From NCBI GenBank assembly GCA_003224055.1, contig QHYE01000003.1, positions 1 to 64,000 on the forward strand: DNA of 64,000 nt. Reading direction: 5' to 3'. The DNA comes from Acidobacteriota bacterium (GTDB lineage: Bacteria > Acidobacteriota > Terriglobia > Acidiferrales > UBA7541). Below, one piece after another: positions 37,616 through 46,313 of the stretch. The notes under the pieces were generated by a model, which was not told the DNA's origin, searched no databases, and saw only the letters and a list, made by a program, of their open reading frames with translations. How positions within the stretch are numbered: the first letter of the stretch is position 1; every line of letters starts with the position of its first letter. A program made the position numbers and the translations under genes.

Positions 37616-39781
37616 ATGGTCAGGGAGAAAAAAACTGTCCCCATGCCCCAGAGTTTCCATCTTGCTCTGCTCATTCACGCCCATCAACCCTGCGGCAATT
37701 TCGAGCATGTCCTCGAGAAAGCCTACGACACTTCATATCTCCCGTTCATCGAAGAGCTCGAAAAACATCCCGGCGTTCATCTCGGCCTTCACTATTCCGG
37801 TCCGCTTCTCAACTGGATCGAAGAACACCGTCCCGAGTATTTTCTCCGCCTGAAAAAACTGGTCAGGATCGACCAGGTGGAACTCGTGGGCGGCGGATTT
37901 TACGAACCCATTCTCATCTCCATTCCGACGGAAGATCAACACGAACAAATCACGCGCCTTGCCGCCTATCTCGATGAGCACTTCGGCCGTCGTCCAACCG
38001 GCGCGTGGCTCGCCGAGCGCGTCTGGGAGCCACAGCTTCCATCCACCCTTGCTGCCGCAAACGTTGCTTACACGCTTGTGGATGACATCCACTTTCTCTC
38101 CGCGGGATTTGAGCCTGAAGAACTTTTCGGCGCCTACATTGCAGAAGACCGCGGCCAGTGCGTCTGGCTCTATCCCGGCCAGAAAAAACTCCGCTACCTC
38201 ATTCCGTTCGGCAAAGTCGAGGAGGTCATCACCTATCTTCGCGAAGCGGCAAGCCTTCATCCCGGCGGTGTCGCCGCGATGGGCGATGACATGGAAAAGT
38301 TCGGAGTCTGGCCCGGAACAAACGAGCACTGCTACAAGAACGGCTGGCTCGCCGATTTTTTTGCCGCCCTTGAGAAGAATTCCGCCTGGCTGAAGGTGTC
38401 CACCCCCGGCGAATATCTGGCTGCGCACGCGCCACTCGGGCGTGCTGATCTCCCTACCGCTTCTTATACCGAAATGATGGAGTGGGTTTTGCCGACGCGC
38501 GTCCGCCAGCGCTATCACGCCGTCCTCAAGGAATTCAGCGCCCGCCCGGAGGTGCTCGCCTTCCTTCGCGGTGGTTCCTGGCGCGGTTTTTTCCGCAAAT
38601 ATCCGGAATCAAATCTGCTCCACAAAAAGATGCTGCGCGTTTCTGCTCGTATTGCTGCCGCTCCCTTACGGCCCGTTGGAACAAAGGCCGCACAGGACCT
38701 GCTGAAAGCGCGTAATCTGCTGCTGCGGGCACAGTGCAACGACGCTTTTTGGCACGGCATATTCGGCGGGATCTATGCTCCGCATCTCCGCACCGATCCG
38801 TGGCGTAATCTCATTCGCGCCGAATCCCTTGCCGACCTTCACACGCCCGGCGCACTCATGGCTCGTGTCGAGCTGCTCGATTACGACGCGGATGGCGCCG
38901 GCGAATTGCTCTTCACCGCGCCCGAATACCAGGCACTGTTGAAGCCCAATGACGGTGGGACCATCGCCGCGCTCGACTTCCGGCCTGCTGCTGCGACGCT
39001 CGTAAACTCCATTCTGCGCCGGCCCGAGTCGTACCACACGACCTTGCGCGAGGCTGCGGGAAAGTCTGCCACGGGTGAGGTTGCTTCCATTCACGAGCAG
39101 ACCCGTGTCAAGGAGCCCGGCCTCGAGCGCTTCCTCCGCTATGACCGCTGGCCACGGCACGCATTTCGCGCTTTGCTTTTCGATCCATCTCGCACGCACG
39201 CCGATTACGAAGCTCTCGAGCTGCAGGAAGATGCTGGTTTTGCGGGCGGCCCCTTTGCCGTTAAGAATTCCGATCCTCACAATGCCGAGCTTTTCCGTTC
39301 AGACTCGATGACTTTGCATGGCAAGGCGGAAGCTTCGACGCCAAAACTGCTGCTCATCAAGCAATACTCCTTCGGTCCGGCGCCGAATGGTTGTGAAGTG
39401 GCTTGCGAGATCAACGTGAAGCTCAAGGAGCCGCTCAAGAAGCCGGTCGCCATAGGAATTGAGTCGATCATCAATCTTCTTGCCCCGGCGGAGCCCGACC
39501 GCTTCTTCGAAACGCCCACCGGCCAAGTAAATCTGCGCTTCAGCGGAGAGCTGCCCGGGCCGATCCTGCGCATGGAAGATGGCTGGCAGCGGGTGCGCGT
39601 CTCCCTGCACGCGCCATTAGCGGAAGAGTTTTGGGTTGCGCCGATTGAGACGGTTTCCGAGTCCGAGGAAGGTTTCGAACGCGTCTACCAGGGTTCCCAG
39701 ATTCTCGCCATCTGGCGTCCTGACCTCACCACCCAAAAATCCTGGTCCGCCCGCCTTGTCTGGCGCCTCCAATCTTTCTAA
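37616..39781 (+). CDS. Glycoside hydrolase family 57 (alpha-amylase / 4-alpha-glucanotransferase)
   Basis: 721 aa, cytoplasmic (no signal peptide). The GH57 barrel has motif 1 HQP at 23-25, the catalytic-nucleophile region WLAERVWEP (E134) and the acid/base region MGDDMEKFG (D224/D225). Two beta-sandwich domains of DUF1925/DUF1926 type follow (about 300-721), as in Thermococcus 4-alpha-glucanotransferase. Role: alpha-glucan remodelling, probably glycogen/maltodextrin. The start could also be the ATG at 37643, which has AGGGAG 13-15 bases upstream. Convergent with the Ser/Thr kinase gene. Confidence 0.92.
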   Translation: MVREKKTVPMPQSFHLALLIHAHQPCGNFEHVLEKAYDTSYLPFIEELEKHPGVHLGLHYSGPLLNWIEEHRPEYFLRLKKLVRIDQVELVGGGFYEPILISIPTEDQHEQITRLAAYLDEHFGRRPTGAWLAERVWEPQLPSTLAAANVAYTLVDDIHFLSAGFEPEELFGAYIAEDRGQCVWLYPGQKKLRYLIPFGKVEEVITYLREAASLHPGGVAAMGDDMEKFGVWPGTNEHCYKNGWLADFFAALEKNSAWLKVSTPGEYLAAHAPLGRADLPTASYTEMMEWVLPTRVRQRYHAVLKEFSARPEVLAFLRGGSWRGFFRKYPESNLLHKKMLRVSARIAAAPLRPVGTKAAQDLLKARNLLLRAQCNDAFWHGIFGGIYAPHLRTDPWRNLIRAESLADLHTPGALMARVELLDYDADGAGELLFTAPEYQALLKPNDGGTIAALDFRPAAATLVNSILRRPESYHTTLREAAGKSATGEVASIHEQTRVKEPGLERFLRYDRWPRHAFRALLFDPSRTHADYEALELQEDAGFAGGPFAVKNSDPHNAELFRSDSMTLHGKAEASTPKLLLIKQYSFGPAPNGCEVACEINVKLKEPLKKPVAIGIESIINLLAPAEPDRFFETPTGQVNLRFSGELPGPILRMEDGWQRVRVSLHAPLAEEFWVAPIETVSESEEGFERVYQGSQILAIWRPDLTTQKSWSARLVWRLQSF

Positions 39782-39800
39782 GCTCCTGCAGCCGTTCCAT

Positions 39801-41186
39801 TCACTTCGTGTCCATCGTTCGCCGAGCCAAAAATACAGACGACCGCCCGCCGCTGCGCCCATACGCCGAATAGAGCAGTGTTCGTTGGGAAAGAGGCAGA
39901 AAAGCAAGCGCACCGGCACATAGTAGGACCATTCCCTGCAACTGCCCGAGAAACAGCAACGGTACCGCCGACCATAACAAGTCCATCAGGAATAGGAACG
40001 GAAACACCAGGCGAAACTGACGGCCAATATCCGCGAAATCAAAACTAAGTGCAGTAGAAAAATAAATGCGAACCGGGACACCGATCGTGGCGACCAGCAA
40101 AAGCGACGCGCCCAGAATCGCTGATCCGTACAACTCATGGCTGACCCGGAGCACGTCATGGAATTTGTAAAGCGCCGCGCCATACATTCCCAGATACCCC
40201 AGCTGGATCGCCACGAATAAAGCGCGTGCCAAATGCCGGGGGATAAAGAGAGCAGGAGAGGGACTGGCTGGAGCGCTGTCATTGGTCCGCGTTCCCAAAT
40301 TCTCCCGCGAATTGCTTTGGAGACTCACGAGGTCCTCGAGCAGTATGCCCGCAGAAGGATAGCGTTCCGGCGGGCTTTTTCGAAGGCACCGATGTACGAT
40401 TCGTTCGAGTTCTTGGGGAATCAAGGCATTTCTTTGGGCAACAGGTCGTGGCTCGTCCTTCAGGATATTGGCGATCGTGGACGTGGGCGTGTGGCCCATA
40501 AAGGGATGCGTTCCCGTCGCCATCTCGTAGAGCACCATGCCCAGCGCAAAGATATCGGTGCGTTGATCCATGCTGCCGCCTTGCAACTGCTCCGGCGCCA
40601 TGTATTCAACGGTGCCGATGAGAAAACCAGAAGCCGTTGAGACCGGCGCTGTTTCTCCACCGCTCATGCCGCCTCTTGCCACCGTTTGAGAGATTGGAGA
40701 TATCAACTTGGCCAAGCCGAAATCCAGGAGCTTGGCGTCTCCCCGCAGCGTGACAAAAATATTCCCGGGCTTGATGTCGCGGTGAACGATCCCCTTCGAA
40801 TGCGTCGCATCCAGCGCGTCAGTAATCTGGATCACCAGTTCCAGCACACGATCAAAGGGCAGCAAGCCGTCAGCAATGCGATGTTTGAGAGTCTGCCCTT
40901 CGACGTACTCCAAGACCATGTAGGCCTGGTTTCCGTGTTTTCCGATCTCATGAACCGTGCAGATGTTGGGATGATTGAGAGACGATGCCGCCCTTGCTTC
41001 ACGTCGAAAACGATCAAGCGCGTTGGGGTCCCTCGCAAGGTCATCATGCAAAAACTTCAAGGCGACAAGGCGCCCTAATTCTGTGTCTTCTGCCTTATAC
41101 ACCACACCCATCCCGCCACCACCCAGCTTCGCCACGATTCGGCAATGCGAGATGGTCTGGCCAATCAGGAATTGGGACTCCGTCAT
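39801..41186 (-). CDS. Serine/threonine protein kinase with membrane tail
   Basis: 461 aa. A complete Hanks-type kinase domain (about 15-280): GGGGMG loop, Lys44, HRDIKPGN with D137, DFG at 155-157, and an activation loop with [11 protein letters not shown] Ser/Pro linker follows, then four membrane helices (about 315-450) instead of the usual extracellular PASTA or WD40 sensor. The target and signal are unknown. ATG with weak upstream purines (GGCTAATGACGGAG overlap). Such kinases are abundant in acidobacteria. Confidence 0.93.
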   Translation of the reverse strand: MTESQFLIGQTISHCRIVAKLGGGGMGVVYKAEDTELGRLVALKFLHDDLARDPNALDRFRREARAASSLNHPNICTVHEIGKHGNQAYMVLEYVEGQTLKHRIADGLLPFDRVLELVIQITDALDATHSKGIVHRDIKPGNIFVTLRGDAKLLDFGLAKLISPISQTVARGGMSGGETAPVSTASGFLIGTVEYMAPEQLQGGSMDQRTDIFALGMVLYEMATGTHPFMGHTPTSTIANILKDEPRPVAQRNALIPQELERIVHRCLRKSPPERYPSAGILLEDLVSLQSNSRENLGTRTNDSAPASPSPALFIPRHLARALFVAIQLGYLGMYGAALYKFHDVLRVSHELYGSAILGASLLLVATIGVPVRIYFSTALSFDFADIGRQFRLVFPFLFLMDLLWSAVPLLFLGQLQGMVLLCAGALAFLPLSQRTLLYSAYGRSGGRSSVFLARRTMDTK

Positions 41187-41297
41187 TAGCCGGCAATATT
41201 AGGTTGTGCTACAGACCAAGTCAATGAACGCGCGATTCCGCGCAACGAGCCAAGGGTCATGACTCGTTACATTCTCAAAACGCAGCTGCCACCCATT

Positions 41298-42266
41298 TCA
41301 CTTCGCCACTAACAAATTTTGCGCGAAGGGCCACTCTTCATCGATCCACTGTGCGTCGCACCGGAATCCCGCGCGCTCTGCCATGCCGGGAATTTCCTCG
41401 ATTTTGTACTTGTGCGAGCTTTCCGTCCAGATGGTCTCGTCTTCGTCCAACATGAGCCGCAGGTTAGCGGCCGGGATCTGCACGGTTTGCCGGCAGTTCG
41501 AGCGCAGATGCATTTCGATGCGCCGCTCCGCACTGTTCCAGCGCGCTTCGTGCCGGAAGCAACTCAAGTCAAAATCCGCGCCCAGCTCCCGGTTCATCCG
41601 CGCCAGCAGATTCAGATTGAACGCAGCCGTCACTCCCGCCGGATCGTCGTACGCCTGCAATTGCAGCGCGACGCTCTTCTCCAAATCGGTTCCGAGCAGC
41701 AGCGCATCGCCCGGGCGAAGGATCGCCCGCATCTCCCACAAAAAGTCCTCCCCAGCATCGCGATCAAAATTGCCAATCGTGCTCCCGAGAAAAAGCACCA
41801 GCAGATGATCCTGCTCCCCACGCCCCTCGGCCACGGTACGCAACCCCTCCAGATACGGCTGTTCATGGCCGACGATACTCACCAGATCAATCTGTCCCAG
41901 CTCTTTCGCGCATGCAGCCAGCGCCGAAGGTGAAATCTCGATCGGGTAGTAATACGTTTTCTGCCGCCGCGAAAGCTCTTCCAGGATCCACCGCGTCTTT
42001 TTTCCCGAGCCGCTTCCAAGCTCTGCCACTCGAATCGGCGAGGGCAGCCTTCCCACAATTTCTCCCGCATGTCTTTCCAGCAGCCGTGCGTCCGCTCGCG
42101 TCAATCCGTACTCCGGCAGGACGCAGATGGCTTCAAACAGAGCCGAGCCCACTTCGTCATACAAATATTTCGAGGGAAGTTCTCTTTGGCCGCATTTCGT
42201 TAGGCTCGCGCGCACGTCAGCCGCGAATTCAGACACCTGCCGTACGGGAAGGGAAGAAGTCAGCAT
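41298..42266 (-). CDS. egtD: L-histidine N(alpha)-methyltransferase EgtD
   Basis: Makes hercynine (trimethylhistidine), the first step of ergothioneine synthesis. 322 aa, as expected. SAM-binding ELGSGSGKKTRWIL, YYPIEISPSAL and FLGSTIGNFDRDAG are EgtD motifs. ATG at 42266 with CGGGAG five bases upstream; the open frame continues 5' into egtB but is not used. It follows egtB by 23 bases on the same strand. Confidence 0.95.
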   Translation of the reverse strand: MLTSSLPVRQVSEFAADVRASLTKCGQRELPSKYLYDEVGSALFEAICVLPEYGLTRADARLLERHAGEIVGRLPSPIRVAELGSGSGKKTRWILEELSRRQKTYYYPIEISPSALAACAKELGQIDLVSIVGHEQPYLEGLRTVAEGRGEQDHLLVLFLGSTIGNFDRDAGEDFLWEMRAILRPGDALLLGTDLEKSVALQLQAYDDPAGVTAAFNLNLLARMNRELGADFDLSCFRHEARWNSAERRIEMHLRSNCRQTVQIPAANLRLMLDEDETIWTESSHKYKIEEIPGMAERAGFRCDAQWIDEEWPFAQNLLVAK

Positions 42267-42289
42267 GGAATCTCCCGGAGTTGGTCTCG

Positions 42290-43621
42290 TCAATCCTCGA
42301 CGCAACGGAACGTCGCGTAGACGTACGGATAATGGGGCTGAAACCAGTTTCGAAACGACCGTCGCAGCATGCACGCTGCGGTGCGCGGCGAGCCACCTTT
42401 CATCACGTAGTGCTTGCCGTCGAAGAAATTGGCAGAGTAACCCGCATAGAAGGGCATAGGCGTGAAACCCGGAAATGGCGCAAACTCCGTCCGCGTCCAT
42501 TCCCATCCGTTTCCAACCAGATCGTGCACGCCGAATGCGCTGGCGCCACCGGGATGCGCGCCAACCGGAGAGGGATCCCACGATTGAAAATCAAAATTTC
42601 CCTTGTTTGCGCTCGGAGCTTCTTCGCCCCAGGGGTAGAGGCGTTCCTTTCGGCCCTCAGGCGTCCCGTACGCCGCGCGATGAAACTGCGCTTCTGTCGG
42701 GAGTTTTCGCCCAAGCCATCTCGCGTACGCGTTGGCTTCGGCGTGGCTCGCGTAAACCGGCCATTCCTGCGGCAAGCGAACCTCGCCAAACATGGTCCGA
42801 TACAACCAGAGGTCGCCATCGCGTCTCCAGAAAATCGGATGCTCGATGTTTTCCTTCTTCTTCCAGTCCCAACCTTCCTTACTCCAAAGGGAACGGTTCT
42901 CGTAACCACCCGCTTGGATAAACCGCAGGAATTCGTGGTTCGTCACGTTGTGCTTTTCAATCGCAAATCCCGGCGTCTCTACCACGCGGGATTCAAATTC
43001 ATTGTCCCACCCGAATTCATCCCCGTGAATTCGTTCCAGCCCCAGCGTCGCCCGACCTGCCGGTATGTCCACTAGATGGGACTTCACCCGAAGTGCTTTC
43101 CACGCGGCGCGCTCTGGCCCGCAAATTTTTCTCTCGCTCGGCATCCGGTGTAGCATATAAGCGAGCGTCTCCGCATGCATTAGGCGATGCTCGATTGCCA
43201 CTTCCAGCATCGAGATCAAACTTGGATGCCCTTCCGCAGGCCGCGCCAGCGCTTGCTCGATCGCACGATCCAGTTCCTCGCGCAGACGCCGGTTGTAGCT
43301 CTCCACTTCCTCGCTCGCGGGCCAATCTGCTGGCGTGTCCGACGGCAAGCCGCCCCCCACTGGATCAATCCCGAATGCAAATAGCTGGTTAAAGGTCCGC
43401 TGAAAAGATCGCAATCCGAACGCGCGGTCCCCCAGCAAATTCCAATCGAATGCCTCCACATGCCCAACATAGAAAATAATGCGGTGCCTTTCGGGAATTG
43501 GCCGGTCATACATGGCTTCTTCCCGGACGACGCGAAATAACTCGTCGGTTCGCAAGCGCGCATCGAGCAGGCGGGTGTGAAGGTCGTGCCGGATGCGGGC
43601 AGGTGTGGCGAGTGCTCCCAT
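42290..43621 (-). CDS. egtB: Ergothioneine biosynthesis sulfoxide synthase EgtB
   Basis: Non-heme iron enzyme that joins hercynine to a thiol with O2. 443 aa. N-terminal DinB domain with iron ligands H54 (YVGHVEAFDW) and H145/H149 (EHRLMHAE), then the FGE-sulfatase-like C-terminal domain (about 190-443, WDNEFESRVVETPGF, GNGWEWT, MKGGSPRTAACMLRRSFRNW). No egtA, egtC or egtE is adjacent, so free cysteine is a possible sulfur donor, as reported for the Chloracidobacterium thermophilum enzyme; this is inference. Start ATG preceded by AAGGGG. Operon egtB-egtD. Confidence 0.94.
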   Translation of the reverse strand: MGALATPARIRHDLHTRLLDARLRTDELFRVVREEAMYDRPIPERHRIIFYVGHVEAFDWNLLGDRAFGLRSFQRTFNQLFAFGIDPVGGGLPSDTPADWPASEEVESYNRRLREELDRAIEQALARPAEGHPSLISMLEVAIEHRLMHAETLAYMLHRMPSERKICGPERAAWKALRVKSHLVDIPAGRATLGLERIHGDEFGWDNEFESRVVETPGFAIEKHNVTNHEFLRFIQAGGYENRSLWSKEGWDWKKKENIEHPIFWRRDGDLWLYRTMFGEVRLPQEWPVYASHAEANAYARWLGRKLPTEAQFHRAAYGTPEGRKERLYPWGEEAPSANKGNFDFQSWDPSPVGAHPGGASAFGVHDLVGNGWEWTRTEFAPFPGFTPMPFYAGYSANFFDGKHYVMKGGSPRTAACMLRRSFRNWFQPHYPYVYATFRCVED

Positions 43622-43736
43622 GGCGTTTTCCCCTTCCGTTGGATGCAGCTTCCGCGCGAAGGATGCGCCAAAATTCGGCGTCGGGAGGCTAGGTGCATTA
43701 AGATATTCCCGCCAGGTTTTGTGGCCGTCAATCGAA

Positions 43737-44519
43737 ATGAATGCGAAACCCGCAAGTATTTCAGAAAATTTGATTGAATTTCGCGATGTGGCATATCACA
43801 TAAACGATATTCCTACGCGAATGATCGTTTCTGATATTTCCCTAAGAATCCCACGGGGTGAGACCCTGGTCCTCCTCGGCCGCAGCGGCAGTGGCAAAAC
43901 CACCCTTCTCAAGTTGATTAACGGCATGTTACTTCCCCCCAAAGGAGTAGTCCTCGTCCAGAATTGCGCCACGACAGAATGGAACCCCATTCGCCTCCGC
44001 CGCGGCATCGGTTATGTCATCCAGGAGGCCGGCCTCTTTCCCCATTTCACGGTTGCGGAGAACGTCGCCCTCGTTCCCACTTTGGAAAACTGGGATGCCC
44101 CTCGCACGGCCGCCCGCGTACAAGAAATGCTTCATCTCGTCGGCCTTGATCCGCGCGACTTTGCGCATCGCCTCCCCCGCGAACTTTCCGGCGGCCAGCG
44201 TCAGCGCGTGGGGGTCGCACGCGCCCTCGCCGCTGATCCTCCGATACTACTGATGGACGAGCCTTTCGGAGCTCTCGATCCCGTTACCCGCGCCGAACTT
44301 CAGCGCGAATTCAGCGCCCTCGTCCGCCGCCTGGACAAAACCATCGTATTCGTCACCCACGATCTGCGTGAAGCACTCCTGCTCGCCTCGCGCATCGTCT
44401 TGCTCCAGGCCGGTCGCATTGTGGCCAGCGCCACGCCGCAGGAATTTCTTCGCCTCGACCACGCCGAAGTTCGCGCCTTCACTTCATCCCTTTCCGTGTC
44501 TCCGGGAGCTTTCGTATGA
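43737..44519 (+). CDS. Osmolyte/quaternary amine ABC transporter ATPase (OpuCA/ProV-like)
   Basis: 260 aa. Walker A GRSGSGKT 48-55, signature LSGGQRQR, Walker B LLMDEPF, switch VFVTHD. The C-terminal CBS domains of OpuCA are absent, so osmosensing by CBS is not available. ATG at 43737 is the first good start before the ATPase fold; the frame is open further upstream into the egtB 5' end. It overlaps the permease by four bases (ATGA). Divergent from egtB (115-base gap with no confident promoter boxes). Confidence 0.9.
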   Translation: MNAKPASISENLIEFRDVAYHINDIPTRMIVSDISLRIPRGETLVLLGRSGSGKTTLLKLINGMLLPPKGVVLVQNCATTEWNPIRLRRGIGYVIQEAGLFPHFTVAENVALVPTLENWDAPRTAARVQEMLHLVGLDPRDFAHRLPRELSGGQRQRVGVARALAADPPILLMDEPFGALDPVTRAELQREFSALVRRLDKTIVFVTHDLREALLLASRIVLLQAGRIVASATPQEFLRLDHAEVRAFTSSLSVSPGAFV

Positions 44520-45148
44520 GCCCTTGGACCTTTATCTTGGACCATCGTGGCGAAATCCTCAGCGCCACGCTGGATCACTTCACACTTGTAGTCATCGCCA
44601 TGGCCATCGCCATTCTCATCGGCGTCCCGCTTGGCATGTTCATCGTGCAGCGTCCCACTCTGCGAACCATCGCCCTCGGTATCGCCAGCATCTTCCAAAC
44701 CATCCCCAGCCTCGCTCTCTTCGGATTTCTCATTCCCATTCCATTCATCGGCGGCATCGGTAAGCGCACTGCCATCGTCGCACTCGTCCTCTACGCGCTT
44801 CTTCCAATCCTCCGCAACACTTACGTCGGCCTTACCGGTATCGACCCTGCCGTCTTGGAATCCGCCGAAGCTATGGGCATGACGCGCTCGCAAATCCTTT
44901 TCCGCGTCAGGCTCCCACTTGCGCTTGCTGTCATCCTTGCGGGCATTCGAACGGCAACCATCATCACCATCGGCGTCGCCACCATCGCTGCAGCTATCGG
45001 TGCCGGTGGCCTCGGTACCTTCATCTTCCGCGGCGTGGCCCTCGTCAGCGATGCCCTCATCCTCGCCGGCGCCATCCCTGCCGCACTGCTCGCCCTTATC
45101 GCCGATTTCCTCCTCGGCTTCCTCGAGCGCCGCCTCCGCATCTCCTAA
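44516..45148 (+). CDS. Osmolyte ABC transporter permease (OpuCB/ProW-like)
   Basis: 210 aa with five to six membrane helices and the BPD-type coupling motif (EAMGMTRSQILFRVRLPLA). Matches the OpuCB/OpuBB branch for glycine betaine, choline or carnitine uptake. Partner of the upstream ATPase (overlapping start) and of the downstream binding lipoprotein. Only one permease is present, so it should homodimerise. Confidence 0.9.
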   Translation: MSPWTFILDHRGEILSATLDHFTLVVIAMAIAILIGVPLGMFIVQRPTLRTIALGIASIFQTIPSLALFGFLIPIPFIGGIGKRTAIVALVLYALLPILRNTYVGLTGIDPAVLESAEAMGMTRSQILFRVRLPLALAVILAGIRTATIITIGVATIAAAIGAGGLGTFIFRGVALVSDALILAGAIPAALLALIADFLLGFLERRLRIS

Positions 45149-45160
45149 CCTTATGTAGCA

Positions 45161-45178
45161 GCCGGGCTTCAGCCCGGC
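45161..45178. repeat. Perfect GC-rich hairpin in the osmolyte operon
   Basis: GCCGGGC, TTCA loop, GCCCGGC: 7-bp perfect stem in the 121-base gap between permease and binding-protein genes. There is no T-run after it (CCTCTCGC), so it is not a canonical terminator. It may be a dispersed intergenic repeat or an mRNA-stability element. Confidence 0.6.
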
Positions 45179-45192
45179 CCTCTCGCTTCTTT

Positions 45193-45228
45193 CTCTGTGT
45201 CCTCTGGGCTCTCTGCGACCTCTGTGTT
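45193..45228. repeat. Four tandem 9-bp units CTCTGnGny
   Basis: CTCTGTGTC, CTCTGGGCT, CTCTGCGAC and CTCTGTGTT follow head to tail. The array lies in the same intergenic gap as the 45161 hairpin. Similar CTCTGTG arrays occur as intergenic repeats in many environmental bacterial genomes (recollection). Read in the reverse direction it would encode a TQRSQRAQRTQRKK-type peptide, a known source of spurious proteins. Confidence 0.7.
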
Positions 45229-45269
45229 AGATTCTTTCCTTTCTTCCCCGATGAGTACCTCCACCTAAC

Positions 45270-46166
45270 ATGCGCCGCGCTACCCTCCGATTCCTTTACT
45301 TCCTCTATCTCCTGAACCTCCTCTGCTTCCTTTCCGCCTGTCACAAACTCCCTCAATCTAAAATCACCATCGGTTCCAAGTTTTTCACCGAGCAAGTCAT
45401 CCTCGCCGAGCTTCTCGCCCAGCACATCGAAGCTAAAACCGGCATCCCCGTCGAGCGCAAGACCAACCTCGGCGGCACGCTCCTCGTCCACAAAGCCCTC
45501 GAAGCAGGCCAACTCGACCTCTACGTCGAATACACCGGCACCGCCCTCACTGCCGTCCTGAATGAATCACCACAAGGCGATTCCGCCGCCGTCTACCACC
45601 GCGTCAGGCAGCTCTATTCCGAGCGCTTCCATTTCGAAGTCACCGAGCCCCTCGGCTTCGAAAACACTTTCGCCATGGTCATCCGCGGTGACGACGCGAG
45701 AAATCTTCATCTCCAAAAAATCTCCGACATCGCGCCCCTCGCACCCAAATGGCGCGTCGCTGTCGGCTACGAATTTCTCGAGCGTCCCGACGGCTTCCCC
45801 GGCTGGAGCGGCCGCTACAATCTCCATTTCGCCGAAACGCCCAAAGTCATGGACCTCGGCCTCATCTACCGCGCTCTCGTCGATCATCAAGTTGACATCG
45901 TCGCCGGCAACTCCACGGATGGCCTCATCGATTCCCTCGGACTCGTCGCCCTCGAAGACGACCGACGCTACTTCCCGCCCTACGACGCCGTCCCCATCGT
46001 CCGCCAATCCACTCTCGCGCGATTCCCCCAGCTTCGTGCCGCCCTCGCCGATCTCGCCGGTAAACTCACCGCCTCCGACATCCGCCGCCTCAACTACGCG
46101 GTCGACGCCCAGCACCAGGACGCCGCTGCCGTCGTTCGCGCCTTCCGCGCCACCCGCGGCATCTAG
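45270..46166 (+). CDS. Osmolyte-binding lipoprotein (OpuCC/OsmF/ProX-like)
   Basis: 298 aa. Lipobox FLSAC gives a lipidated Cys near residue 24, then a type II periplasmic-binding fold of the OpuAC family (ITIGSKFFTEQVILAELLAQ, YVEYTGTALTAVL, VAGNSTDGLI). It captures the quaternary amine outside the cytoplasmic membrane for the ATPase/permease pair upstream. The gap to the permease gene is 121 bases and holds a hairpin and tandem repeats. Confidence 0.92.
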   Translation: MRRATLRFLYFLYLLNLLCFLSACHKLPQSKITIGSKFFTEQVILAELLAQHIEAKTGIPVERKTNLGGTLLVHKALEAGQLDLYVEYTGTALTAVLNESPQGDSAAVYHRVRQLYSERFHFEVTEPLGFENTFAMVIRGDDARNLHLQKISDIAPLAPKWRVAVGYEFLERPDGFPGWSGRYNLHFAETPKVMDLGLIYRALVDHQVDIVAGNSTDGLIDSLGLVALEDDRRYFPPYDAVPIVRQSTLARFPQLRAALADLAGKLTASDIRRLNYAVDAQHQDAAAVVRAFRATRGI

Positions 46167-46313
46167 CAGCCAAGGGCCTCGCTCGTTTCAAAATTATTTG
46201 CCGTCCCAAAACCGAATTGGCTGAACCAGAATGGAACAAAGGACCCAGCGAACCCTCTAATTCTGCGCCTTTTAGGAGGAACCCCACTGGTTTGAGAATT
46301 GCTCCATCCTTAG

